A stretch of 64,000 bases of DNA from Desmodesmus armatus. Lineage: Eukaryota; Chlorophyta; Chlorophyceae; Sphaeropleales; Scenedesmaceae. The stretch is taken from positions 124,001 to 188,000 of the forward strand of contig VIIQ02000076.1 in the NCBI GenBank assembly GCA_007449985.2, given 5' to 3'. The notes under the pieces are model-generated. The model was given only the letters and a program-made list of their open reading frames with translations. It did not search any database and was not told the origin of the DNA. Below, piece after piece: positions 1 through 10,743 of this stretch; position 1 is the stretch's first letter; every line of letters starts with the position of its first letter. Made by a program: the position numbers and the translations under genes.

Positions 1-220
1 ATACATGTTCAACGTTGCGAAGCAGTTGCAGCCTCTGAAGTGCAGGCTGCTGCAGCATGCGTCTGAGTGTGCGGCTGTTTATGTATTGCTTTACCAGATC
101 GGCATGCAGGCAGCACAGCAGCGTCAACAGCCTGGGAGAAAGCAGTCAGTCATTGACTGACTGACTGCTGCGGCTCTTGCTTATGCTGCTGCTGGTGCTG
201 TTCGTGTTGCTGTCTCACAG

Positions 221-1879
221 GCAAGAAGTGGCTGCACACTGGTGTAGTCCGACTGCCTATGGCCCAGCCACAACATCTGGCAGCAGTGCTACAAGCAGTA
301 CTGGCACTACAGCAGCAGCAACAGCAGACGCCCTGGCAGCGGCTGCCGTGGCAGCAGCAGCAGCAGGGTGGGGCAGCTGCTGCTGCTGCTCCTATGGGCC
401 TTAGCGAAGCTGAGCTCTCCAGAAACACATTCAAGCCAGCAGCTGTTGTCACCACAGCAGCGGCGGCAGCAGCGGCAGGGGCATCTCCAGCAGCACCACA
501 TATGCCGCCAGGTTTCGGCAGGAACCTCAGCAGCAGTGGCAGCAGTGGGAGCGTCTGGCGGCTGCTGACACAAACATCAGCTGCAGCAGCAGCCGGCAGC
601 AGTGCTGCTGTCAGTGCAACGCAGCCGCCGGCAGCTGCGTCGGTTGCTACTGCAGCTCGGCGGTTGGGAGCCCTGGGCATGCTGCTGTCCCAGTCGGGGG
701 GCATGCACACCTTGTCGTCTAGTGCAATGCAGCACCTCGTGCCGGAGCAGCAGCAGCAGCAACAGCAGAAGGAGGCAGTGTTCAAGGGGCAGCTGGATGT
801 TGCTGGGATGGCGGTGCCCCAGCATGACTGCTGCTTGGTGCAAGGTGGGTGCAGTGATTGTGCTGGGATGTACATGCTACAGGGGTGCATGCACATGCTC
901 GTGGCCACTCTCAATACATGATTTTGTCCTGTGTTCTTACAGCATGGGGGATTCCTGGGGAGGCAGAAAAGTGGTTCAGGGGGACGCACCGAGGGCGCAA
1001 ATGCTCGAACAGTCTCTGCATGTGTCTATGCCGCCCTGCACATGCTCTCAACACTCTTCCTCGTGACTCACAGGTCCTGAGCCCCCCTCCCCGCACCACC
1101 ACCAAACAAAACGCACGCGCACATGTGCCATGTACACACGCGTGCCATGGACTTGTCAACAGCGCGTAGGAATTGTTGGCAAAAACCTTTTCAAAGCTCT
1201 GCAAGCTCCTGATTCTATATGTGCTGACCTGCATGCCGCCAACACCGTTTTCCTGCTGTTCAGGTGCTGAGCCTCCCCTCTGCGTGTCACAGCAGCAGTA
1301 TGGCGCAGGACAGCAGCCGGCTTCGCCTCAGCCATCAGCTACGCAGACAAGGTGCTAGGCATCCGCGGCAGCAGTGGCAGCAATGCCGGCGGCGACGGCG
1401 GCAGCAATGGCAACTACGGCGGCAGCAATGGCAGGGGGCGTGGCCGGGGTTCAAGGGGAGGAGGGGATGGCAGCGCTGCTAGGGGCAGGGCCAGGGGCAG
1501 GGGGCGGGACATGACGAGGCAGTTCTTTGAGCATCACCACCAGCAGCAGGAGGAGGCGAGGCGGCAGCAAGAGGAGCAGCGGCAGCAGCTGTTTGAGCAG
1601 CAAGTGGCAGCCATGGCACCCCGGAGGGGTGCTGAGCCTCCCGCTGCGCCTGCTGTGGACCCCTCGGCTTACTACTACACACCAGATGACGACTACAGCA
1701 GCAACAGCAGCAGCAATGCGTACACGCAGCAGAGCAGCGGGTATGTTAGCAGCGCAGCGATGGCATACATGTCGTTTGGGGGGTATGACAACCAGTATCA
1801 GCCCGGAGGGGCTTCAAGGGGAAGAGGGAAGATTGGAGTGGGCAACAGGGGAAGGTCGTACCGCTCAAATAACAGATGA
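221..1879 (+). CDS. Gln/Ala-rich protein with C-terminal RGG region (3' part of gene)
   Basis: I do not recognise this protein. Three exons fit: 221-844 (entered through acceptor CTCACAG, incoming phase 1), 1264-1351 and 1435-1879 with stop TGA. Donors are GTGGGT at 845 and GTGCTA at 1352. Phases 1, 1 and 2 agree, and the last intron is only 83 nt. The first exon reads GKKWLHTGVVRLP and then poly-Gln and poly-Ala stretches. The last exon holds a cluster of RGR/RGG repeats, a Gln/Glu-rich segment (FFEHHHQQQEEARRQQEEQR), a Tyr/Ser/Asn-rich low-complexity part and a second short RG cluster before the stop. RGG boxes commonly bind RNA and Tyr/Gln-rich segments are typical of RNP-granule proteins, so an RNA-related role is inferred only. 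The 5' exons lie outside the window, so any folded domain is not visible. The 83-nt intron could be placed differently. Confidence 0.6.
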
Positions 1880-2840
1880 TTACATAATCAAAGGTGGCAG
1901 AGTGACGATTGGTGATATTGGTGTGAGTTTGTGTTGCCCATTGTGACAGTGGGACAACTTGGATTCTGTGGGTGTTAGGCTGGGTTTTGTTGCCAGGTCA
2001 AAGCTGATGGGGTGATGCTGCTGCAAGGTTCCTAAGATCAGGAGCTGCAGGTTCGTGCTTGTTCAATGGGGCAAGCGGTCATTCGTTACTGCGTGTCCAC
2101 ATCATGTAATGTGGCTCACTTTGACAGTTCCAGCCTCAATGCAAGCACGCTCACTGAAAATTGGGCTGAAGCAGAGGCACCAACTATAGTCCTAGCTAGG
2201 CAGACAAGTCTGTACAGCAAGCAGACTCAGTGGTCAACACCCGCTATTACCAAAACGGCACTATGTGCCAATGGCTCACATGCTCAGGCCTCCGACTGTA
2301 TACATGGCAAGCTTGACAGCAGCCATATAATTACCGACTCATCTGTGCCTAAGGCATCAACAGACACAGCCTTTCCGTGATGCTGCCTTGCAATCAGCGC
2401 AGGCTGCGCTAGCAGCTACAACAGTGCTGTCACAGTGATGGCAAGCAACACAAGCGCACAAGTGCTTCAGCTGCAGATGCATATGCATCACTAACCACTT
2501 CTTTTCGTTGACAGCCACGGCAGCTTCAGCCTCTGCGATCTTGATACAACAACACAAGCGCACAAGTGACTGCCGACCTGCGACGTCATGCACTCACACC
2601 CTGCATGGAATGTGCTACTCGAACAAAGATGCAGCCTGCTCATGTTGGACAGTGATCCTGCCACAACATCCTTTCACAACACCCTGTCTTCATCAGTTGC
2701 ATGGCCAGCACATGTGCTGACCCCAGCCGACGGTAGCCACTCCTGCCAGGACATGGATTGTGGACGCCTGCCCATACACGTTCAACCCAAACCTCGTCTC
2801 ACTGCCGGCATGCCCATGTTGATCATGCCTAGACCAAAGC
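1880..2840. other. convergent intergenic region
   Basis: This lies between the 3' ends of the RGG gene (+) and the LRR gene (-), so it should contain both 3' UTRs. A TGTAA element occurs near 2105. The short open frames here show no domain, no splice-site support and no repeats worth noting. Confidence 0.5.
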
Positions 2841-5131
2841 TCATCTCACTGCACGTGTTGGAGCCCACACAAAGTCAGGATACGCACGGTCGAACTCGTC
2901 CCTCCACTCCTCAGACACAGGCTGCCGCCAGTCCCCATCCAGCAAGATGCGCACTAGCTTGACAGCCACCTCGGAGTAATAATAGCCGTCCTTGCGAGAC
3001 TCAAACCCAGCACTAAGCCTCAAGCAGTGATCAAACAAGCAGGTTTTGAGGTTGGGCAGTGCCAGGACGGCCTCCTTGAGACACATGAGTCCCCACATCA
3101 CCGCATCCTCACTGACCCCATGCTCAGGCATCCACGGTTCTTGGTCCCTAGATGTGAATGGCAGAAAATCCCAGAAACCCACCACCACCAAACTACTGGG
3201 CAGTGCATTCCCTAGAGCCTTGAGCCCGCCATCAGTATGGTACCAAGCAGGGCACCGAGGATCCGCAAACACACCTTCCTGCTCATCCTGCTCATCATCT
3301 TCCGCTATGCCGTCAAAAAACCACACATCACTCCACACCAGCCGTGTCAAGTTCGTCAGGCCAGCCAAATGATGCAGCACATTCGACGAAGGCTCAAAAT
3401 GCACAACATCCAGCTGCAAGACACGCAGCCCAGGTACAAAACCCCAGCCAGCCGAACCCTCCTGGGGTTTCAAATCCAACCAGTTGTCGTAATGGTGGCC
3501 AATGTTACTGTACCCCAGCTCAACAGAAGTGAGGCGGCTCAGGGTGCTAAGACTCTGCAGCTCTGACGCGGGCACTTGACAGCGCCTGCTGATAACCAGC
3601 GTCTCTAGTGCAGTTAAGCCCAGCAGCGGCGTTGCGCTGGCACAGGTGAAGACATGTAGCGTCTTCAGGTTGGGCGGCAGGATGTCGTCAGGCTGATCAT
3701 CGCGCCAACTTACGTCGCACAACCATGGGCTGGGCATGAGCGTCAGGCTGGTCAGAGCGGTGAGTTGTCCCAAGTTCACACGCCTGCAGTTGCAGGGCCG
3801 AAAAAGAGACTGCACGTTACGACAACTGTACTTCAATCATCGGTGCAGTGCAACTAAACGTCTTGCGAGAGTCCCAAGTGCAAGGGAATCCATACAGCTC
3901 ATCAACGCTGAATGGGCATGCTGATACATCACCGGTGGTACCAAGTCTGATGCAGGCTTGCATACTGACTCGAACGCAAGCAACATGGCGGCAGCTGTGT
4001 GTAGCAATGCCCGTATTGACACAGCCTGCCCATCATGCTGCTGCCACTCACTCGCGACTTTGGCGCACCCCCAGGGCGCAAAGGTCCAGTAGCTGCGGTG
4101 GTGCATACTTCAGGACGCGTGCATCAGTCAGCTGCCGCACCTCCAATCGGGTCAGGCCGATCAGCTGGGGAAGGACCTGCCGTATGAGGCTGTGCAGACC
4201 AAAACTTCCTTCAGCAGGGATGTGCTCCAGAGAATGAAGATCTTCAATGGGCCTGTAGCGTCTAGCTAGGGCAGATACGTCAGCCAGAGTGAGGGCGTGC
4301 AGCTGGCTGCCCAGGCCTGCAGGATGGGATACACGGCATATGCGCAAGCATCTGTTTGCATGTAGTACAGAAGCATCTGCATGCATACACTGGCTTGTCA
4401 TACCCTTGACCTGCGCTGCTACATGGTGGGGGAGTTTGCGCAGCACACGTTGTTGAGGAGTGAACAGCACTACAGGCAAATAGGGATGCACATGCTGCTC
4501 ACCACTATATGCTAGCCCTTGATATGCAGGCCGCTCCCCTGCAACTGCCATGTAAACTGCTCAAACAAAAACTATTTGGGAGCCCCACTGCCCTGCTGCA
4601 GCATCTGCAGTGCCCAGCACTGCTGGATTAGTGCTGAAGGTGACTGCTATGCCACAAACAAGAAACAAGGGAAAGGGCCTGGGGTTGTGGTTGTGTCGTT
4701 GGTGTGCTCGACCATTATGTCACAACCAGGGCGCTTTGCAATGCATCAGCCATGGCATCAGCTTGCGTTCATGCCACCATCATACCTGTGATGCCTGCTA
4801 CTGTCTCCTGCAGGTTCCTAGTCAGCAAGTCCTCGCAGAGGCTGAAGTCGATGCTGGTGAGCGTTTGGCAGCAGGCAGCTGTCAGCACAGGTAGACTGTC
4901 GGTCTTCAGGGCTTGCAGCTTCAGCAGATTCAGAGGCTCTCCTGCACTTGCTAGAGCTGCTGCCAGTTGCTGGGATCCATGCAGTCCTGCTTCTCCAGGC
5001 TCGTCCGAAGAGTGGGGCCAGCTGTCATACTGATGGCAGGTATGTTCCACAGAGCGCAGCAGCACTGCATGCTTCGACAGCCATGTCAACATCTCGGGCT
5101 GCAGTGGCTTCCCTGTAGGAAAGGCCACCAT
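2841..5131 (-). CDS. leucine-rich-repeat protein
   Basis: Three exons join with exact phases: 5131-4786 (phase 1 out), 4316-4052 (phase 2 out, donor GTGAGT) and 3783-2841 with stop TGA, giving 517 residues. LRR spacing is clear in exon 2 (LIGLTRLEVRQLTDARVLKY) and through the first half of exon 3 (LGQLTALTSLTLMP, LLGLTALETLVI, LSTLSRLTSVELG, LAGLTNLTRLVW). Exon 1 reads as an algal-type N-terminal part with LNLLKLQALKT and LTSIDFSLCEDL, compatible with a degenerate F-box/LRR start. The C-terminal quarter is rich in Trp, Asp and Glu and does not look like LRR. No signal peptide or membrane segment is visible, so an intracellular scaffold or ubiquitin-ligase adaptor role is only a guess. I took the ATG at 5131; the frame is open a few codons further upstream without another ATG, so an additional 5' exon remains possible. 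Confidence 0.8.
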
Positions 5132-6383
5132 GATCTTGCCCACACAGCTTGCAATGCTTCAAAGGCCTAAATGTCATTGAGAAGCATTATGTTATGTATT
5201 GCATGTTTACAGTGCTACTGTGTGTGCATCCGTCAGTCTGCGTGCTGGCAGTACCAGGTTAATGTTTTTGCTAATGAACATTAGTTAATATCATTAAATT
5301 AACGTTAGTTTTAACGTTATGGCAGTTGACACCAACGTTATCCTGCCACCCTAGCTTGCATGCACGACGCCTGCTGTTGCTCTGCTCACACACAGCAGCT
5401 GGCAGACGGAGGTGACTTCAGCATGGTGAAGGACTAAAGGCAACACCACATTAAACATCTGCACTGGGACGGCCATGTCGAACGGAGGTCGAACGAACGT
5501 TCCGAAACAATTGATCAGAAGGTCCAAGGTGCAGGACAGTCGGAGAAAGCGGATGGGGCCAACAACTCCAAAGATTAGTGAAGAGGAGTGATGCTACGCA
5601 TTGCTGACGGCACTGCACTGCTCTTGGCCGTGGCAGTTTAGGGATTTCGAAAGTTTGATGACAGCCTGGCATCCCTGCTGCAACTTTGATTCCTTGGCAT
5701 GAATGGCGCCAAAGTACGCCTACAAGCGACAAGATAGCGGTGGTTTTTACCCCCAATTTTGTTTGCAAGGACACTCGCGGACCAAACCATTGTGTGGGCG
5801 TGTTGACCTATCAGCCCCTGTGAAGGGCAGCAGATCTAGGAGGGCCGGGGTGGCGTGGTGCCATTGGCAAAACAGGCTCAGCCGTGAGCCACAGCCAGGT
5901 GAACGATTAGGTAGATGTTACATGCACTGACTTCCATGGCCTGCAGGGACAACCCTTGATGCTTACGCATATGCAGTATGAGGCTGACCCCCCTTTCTGC
6001 TGGCAAGGGGGCCCCCTCCCATAAAATCTGCCAGTCTGCTCGTTCCCAGTGAAGACCATTGGGCTAAGGCTGCAGACATCACTGCAGTGCACGGTGATGT
6101 AAGTATCCAGGCGTTGTCAGCATTCAGAGCACAGGCTTACGTAACCCGGGTTATGTCAAGGGGCCCCTTGACATAACCATGACAAACCCAAACCGATGCA
6201 AGCCCCTTGATAGGGTCGCTTCCTGATCGTTGTTGCCTGTGCAGATACTGCAACAGGCATAGCTACGCGCTTGTTGTGACTTTCAACATGACACACTGAC
6301 GGCGTGTCCCATCAGCAACAACTCGTTCCGTTCTCGGGGTTTGATTTATTTTATATCACAACAGATTTTCGTGAAGCAGCGGT
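5132..6383. other. divergent intergenic region with palindromes
   Basis: This lies between the starts of the LRR gene (-) and the REI1-like gene (+), so it should hold both promoters. Around 5255-5345 there is an AT-rich patch with repeated TAACGTTA-type motifs, unusual for this GC-rich window. A perfect 30-bp palindrome sits at 6149-6178. I see no convincing coding exon. Confidence 0.5.
6149..6178. repeat. perfect 30-bp palindrome
   Basis: The 15-bp half-site GGTTATGTCAAGGGG is followed directly by its reverse complement, with no spacer. A second small palindrome, AACCCGGGTT, overlaps its left edge at 6143-6152. It lies about 200 bp upstream of the REI1-like start codon. It could be a dimeric protein-binding site, a cruciform, or the remnant of a foldback element. 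Confidence 0.9.
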
Positions 6384-7044
6384 ATGGCGTCTGTTGGCCA
6401 GCAGCAGCAGCAACAGCACGGCAGTAGCAGGTCCGAGACGGGCTTCTACTGCAGCACCAGCGGCACATACTTCTCCGACAAAGAGAGTCTGGCGGAACAC
6501 TACAAGAGGTATGCGCCATATGCCTGCCTCTGGCCCTGGCTGTAAGCTGTTACCCACCACCATCAGCACTACCAGCAGCTGCTGACCTCATGCGTGTGCA
6601 TGAGCTTGACTGTACCTGCCGAGCCTGGCTTTTATCAGGCCCATGTGTAGTCGTGCAGCTCATGCACTCGTTGGGGGCACCTTAGTCCTGCAAAACGCAT
6701 ATGCCATGTCCTGCATTGCTCTGCTGTCCCACCCATACAGTGACTTCCACCGGTACAACCTGAAGAGGAAGGTTGCTGGCCTGCCTCCTGTGACAAAGGA
6801 ATGGTTCGAGGCACGTAAGGCCCAGCTGAGCACAGCAGCAGCAGCCCCACACACCAAGATCTGGTATGACCCTCTCACCAAGAAGAAGTTCCAAACACAG
6901 CAAACTTACCAGGTTTGTGCATGTGTGCTGCTGGTGGTGGCTTTAAGAAGGGATGGTATTGTAGGATGGTATCGCAGAAGAGGGGAGGGGTTTCCCCACG
7001 TCACCACATGCACACGTCGGGTTCACACATGCAGCACCACATAC

Positions 7045-7077
<33 letters not shown>

Positions 7078-9773
7078 ACACCCGTGTCAGCTGGGCCTGT
7101 TCTGTCCACTGTCACTTTGAGTAGTAGGGATATTATGAGGGCGCTGCCACCATCTGAGCTGTCACCACCCGCAGCCGACACAAGTGTCTGGGTGGATGCG
7201 CCAGTCGATGAACTAGGGCATCCACCCAGACACGTGTGTCGGCTGTGGGTGGTGACAGCTCAGACGGTGGCAGCGCCCCCATATGGGCGGAGAGTTGAAC
7301 CTGCTGCAAGTATACGTTCGCCTTGCAGCACGGCTGTCACAACACCCTGCCTGACCTCCCTGTGCATGTGCCTGTCCTGGTGCCCAACCCCGTGCAAGTA
7401 GGCGCATGTGGCTGGCAAACACCTTGTCAAAACCCGCATGTGCATCTGCCTGTCCTGGTGCCCCTTGCATGCAGGCGCATGTGAACAGTAAGAAGTACCA
7501 GCAGCTGGTGCGCGACAGTGGTGAGCCCGCCCCTGCGCCCATCATCATGGTGAAACAGCTCAGGGAGGAGGAGCCAGAGGCAGCAGCAGCAGCAGCAGCA
7601 CAGCCGCCAGCAGGTGAGGCGGAAGGCTACCTTACTGGGTGGGGGGGGGGGGCTGACCTGCATGAGAGGGGGCTGACCTGCATGTGTGTGTGTTGTGTGT
7701 GTGTATGTGTGTGTGTGTGTGTGGGGGGGCACCTGCATGTCAGCTGGCCAGCTGCAGTTGCTGCTGTTGTAGCCGCAGTTGGCAGGTCATGTATGACTCT
7801 TGGAGACATAGGCAGCAGCAGCCAGCACTGCAGCAGCAGCAGCACGGCCGCCAGCAGGTCGAGAGTTCAACTCAGTGAGGTGTCAACTCAGTGAGGCTGG
7901 CTGTTACTTTTGTCTGTATTGTGAGGGGGGGGGGGTACTTTTGTCTGTATCGTGAGGGGGGGGGGTACTTGGGCAGCTGCAGCTGTAGCAGCACCAGTTT
8001 GAAGCGCACGGAGAAGCAGAGGCTGCAGGCACTTCTGCACCAGCACAGCCACCGGCAGCGACGGGGAGGGGTTGGCAGCGCGGTTTTGGGGGTGTTGTCA
8101 TCCCGGCTGATGCAGGAGGACCCTTGTGGGTGGGTCAGAAGTTAGCTCAGCAAATTCAAGTCTCAGGGTTACCCGGAATAATTGAAGTATTTTGAGTATA
8201 CTAAGTGTGATGTTGTCTGTTGTGGACCTCCCGCAGGCCCCAAGCCTGCCCAGCCAGCAGGCTTTGCCCTCAAGTATGCCCCTGCTCGCCCATCAGCCGC
8301 CGCCAACGGCACAAAGCAGGAGGGAGAGGAGGAGGAGCCTTCTTCTGGGTGGGAGACTGCATCTGAGGAAGAGGAGGCTGGGGAGGGAGGCTCTGATGGG
8401 GAGTGGGCAGACTGGGACCCCTGTGTCAGCTTCTTTGATAACAAGGTAGGTTGTGCGTGGCTGTAGAAAGAGTAGCTTAGAGTGCACCTCTGGTGGAGTG
8501 TTACTATGTGTTGGCTGCCTGGTTTGTGAGGGGTGTCTTTTGTGTGGGAGATTGCCTCAGAGGGGAAAGAGGAGGCTGGGGAGGGAGGCTCTGATGGGGA
8601 GTCGGCAGACTGGGATCCCTGTGTCAGCTTCTTTGACAACAAGGTGGGTGTGTGTGTCTGTGGGATATGTTTGATAGATTGGTGTTTGTCACAGTCCATC
8701 CACACCTCTCCTTTGAATGCCATTTGCCTGACTACGCCTCAACTTCTGGTCTGACAGACTCATCTGTACTATGTATGCGACTTGTTTTACGCAGCATGGC
8801 GTGACAGGTCGATGGCGCGACAGGTCGATGTCAACGCTGGTCTACATGCAGCAGCAGCGGTCCTAGGTTGTAGTTCTCCTGGTGAACTTCACCGGGTGCT
8901 CTTCAACCTAGTACCGCTGCTGCTGCATGTAGACCAGCGTTGCCCCAGACCTCTTATACCTACACATAGTGCCCAATCCCAACTCAATCTTTGTTTTTTT
9001 GGCGGCGCTTGTTGGGTGCTGTTCATACATGCACGTCAGTTGCATGCAGAAGCCCCGCCCTGCATGACCTACTTTCAGTCGTCATGCTGTCAGTTGCCAT
9101 CCTTTTCAACCCCGTGGAGTATTATGACTCCCTCAACATCGTGTCTTGGCTCAACCAGCTCCCTTGGATGTTGCTGCTGCCGCTGCTGTTGTTGTTGTCT
9201 GCAGGTCAGTTCCAGCATGGAGGACAACCTCCAGTACATGTACAAGCGCTTTGGCTTCTTCCTGCCTGATGCTGAGTACCTGGCTGACCCTGAGGGGCTC
9301 CTCAAGTACCTGGGGGCGAAGCTCACCATGGGCAAGGTGGGTGGGGGTAATGTTTGACATGGGCATGTAATAGGACGGGGGGGGGGGTGCAAGGGGCAGG
9401 CTCTTATGGATGGGGGGCACAGCTTGTGGCAAACTGCCAACACCGGGGAATATGATACAGGGGTATACAGGAGGTAGGCTCTTTATAAGCAAGGTGAGTG
9501 TGGCTGCTGCTGAGACAAGGGAATGTCAGGGGCAGGCTGCATAGTACGAAGAGGGGGGGGGGTGAAGCTTACCATTCCAAGGTGGGTGTGGCTGCTGCTC
9601 AGAAGGCACGAGGTGGTTACGTCATGTCATCCGCACAAACAGGCTGTCAGGATGGCTATGTGAGGAAGTGACCAGGCATCATAGTGTGTCTCAGGTGCCA
9701 ATAGATGTAGTGTCCGTACTTGCTGGTTGAATGTCCCACTTATGCTGATAGTGGCTGCATGCTGACCGTACCG

Positions 9774-9868
<95 letters not shown>

Positions 9869-10743
9869 GGGTGTTGTGCAGGTTCCTTTGTACACTGCGG
9901 GTGACGACCCCAACGCCAAACAGTTCAGGTCACTGCATGCTGTGCAGCGCCACATGGTGGACACAAACCAGTGCAGGTAGGCATGCTGCTTCACATCTTG
10001 TAAGGTTTTAAGCACTGGGTGGTGCGGTATTGTCAGCAAGTAACAGAACCAGCAACAGAACCACAACACCTTTGTTGATTCAACAAGACAACAGGGTGTT
10101 TGTGGCTTCGTGCGTTGTGAGCTTGAGCAGTAGTTTGTTGTTAGTAAGGTGAGGGAATTGGCACTGCTGCAATGCTAGCTTGCTGCAAGGATACTCATGT
10201 TTTTGGCTGGTGCTTTCCTGTTGTGTCCTGCAGGATGCTGTTTGATGGCAACGAAGAGGAGTATGAAGACTTCTATGACTACTCACAAACTAACAACACA
10301 CCCGCAGACGCAGCAGCAGACGATTCCGCAACACCCTCCACCTCCACAGCAGCAGCAGCAGATGCAGCCCAGCTGATTCAGCAGGCAAGCAGCTATCCCT
10401 GGCCTTTGATGGCCTCAGCTTGGGCAGCTCAGGAGCAGCAGGGGGTTGGGAGCTGGCAGTTCCTAGCGGCAGCTCTGGAACTGCCAGTAAGGTGCTGGGG
10501 TCGAGGGACTTTGCCCGGTACTACAGGCAGCGGCCGAAGCCCCAGGATAACCGCAGGAGCGTGGTTGTGAACACGATCATCGCGCAGTATAGGAGTATGG
10601 GGCTGGCGACGCAGACGAGCACGCCGCCCGTGGTGGAGCGTGCGGCGCAGCGGCAGCAGCAGAAGATGCAGAAGCGGACGGGGCAGCTGCTGTATTCCCG
10701 TAACAACGTCAACTTCAACTTGCCCAATAATGTTCCATATTGA
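6384..10743 (+). CDS. REI1/ZNF622-like cytoplasmic 60S maturation factor, zinc ligands degenerate
   Basis: Seven exons: 6384-6508, 6741-6912, 7475-7613, 8237-8445, 9205-9336, 9882-9976 and 10234-10743, about 460 residues. REI1-family proteins act in the cytoplasm on pre-60S subunits, helping to release Arx1/Alb1 and check the exit tunnel. Family hallmarks are present: HYKSDFHRYNLKRKVAGLPPV, an acidic segment ending DWDPC, GFFLPDAEYLADPEGLLKYL, FRSLHAVQRHMVD, EDFYDY and the C-terminal ARYYRQ...IIAQYRSMG block. Compared with human ZNF622, most C2H2 zinc ligands are replaced (CxxS in finger 1, no Cys in finger 2, CxxF with Tyr/Phe for His in finger 3, no Cys in finger 4). All internal phases agree except inside exon 7: the frame after DFYDYS (codon position 2) must change to position 1 before GGWELAVPSG, between about 10320 and 10420, in a CAG-rich stretch with no usable GT donor. 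That is either a frameshift, an assembly slip or an unseen intron. Family assignment is firm; activity is uncertain. Confidence 0.85.
7139..7278. other. 61-bp-arm hairpin in intron 2 (candidate small-RNA precursor)
   Basis: Arm 7139-7199 pairs with 7218-7278 at 58 of 61 positions, leaving an 18-nt loop. Core arm sequence is TCTGGGTGGATGC against GCATCCACCCAGA. It lies wholly inside the second intron of the REI1-like gene. Pre-miRNAs in Chlamydomonas often are long, nearly perfect hairpins and some are intronic; a recent foldback element or inverted duplication would look the same. The hairpin is directly visible; processing is not. Confidence 0.55.
8543..8647 (+). repeat. tandem partial copy of REI1-like exon 4 (3' edge)
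   Basis: About 100 bp repeats the end of exon 4 (8348-8450), including the coding stretch for DWDPCVSFFDNK and the following GT donor, with a few substitutions (W to S, an EEE to GKE change). The copy keeps an open frame and a GTGGGT donor but has no obvious acceptor in front, so it is probably spliced out with the intron. It could serve as an alternative donor. Confidence 0.85.
8832..8942. other. 39-bp-arm hairpin in intron 4 (candidate small-RNA precursor)
   Basis: Arm 8832-8870 pairs with 8904-8942 at 38 of 39 positions around a 33-nt loop, which itself contains GGTGAACTTCACC. The arms include the CAGCAGCAGCGG run. It is the second long hairpin in introns of the same gene and shares no sequence with the first. 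A foldback pre-miRNA-like transcript or a small inverted duplication are the two readings. Confidence 0.6.
9775..9867. repeat. (CTG)31 microsatellite
   Basis: Thirty-one uninterrupted CTG triplets lie in intron 5 of the REI1-like gene, 14 nt before the exon 6 acceptor. The run effectively replaces the polypyrimidine tract. Both strands give spurious poly-Ala/poly-Leu/poly-Cys frames here, which I do not treat as genes. Confidence 0.98.

Noticed and set aside
150..989. 279-codon minus-strand frame rich in Cys
   Set aside because: Shadow of the Gln/Ala-rich exon on the plus strand; composition follows the CAG repeats.
7638..7740. G-run and GT-run as a possible regulatory element or telomere-like repeat
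   Set aside because: Simple low-complexity sequence in an intron; it does not match the TTTTAGGG-type algal telomere repeat.
8182..8754. Acidic duplicated exon of the REI1-like gene as two mutually exclusive exons
   Set aside because: The second copy has a donor but no acceptor directly in front, so it is treated as an exon-edge duplication.
9720..10069. Open frames of poly-Ala, poly-Leu and poly-Cys on both strands
   Set aside because: They are translations of the intronic (CTG)31 run.
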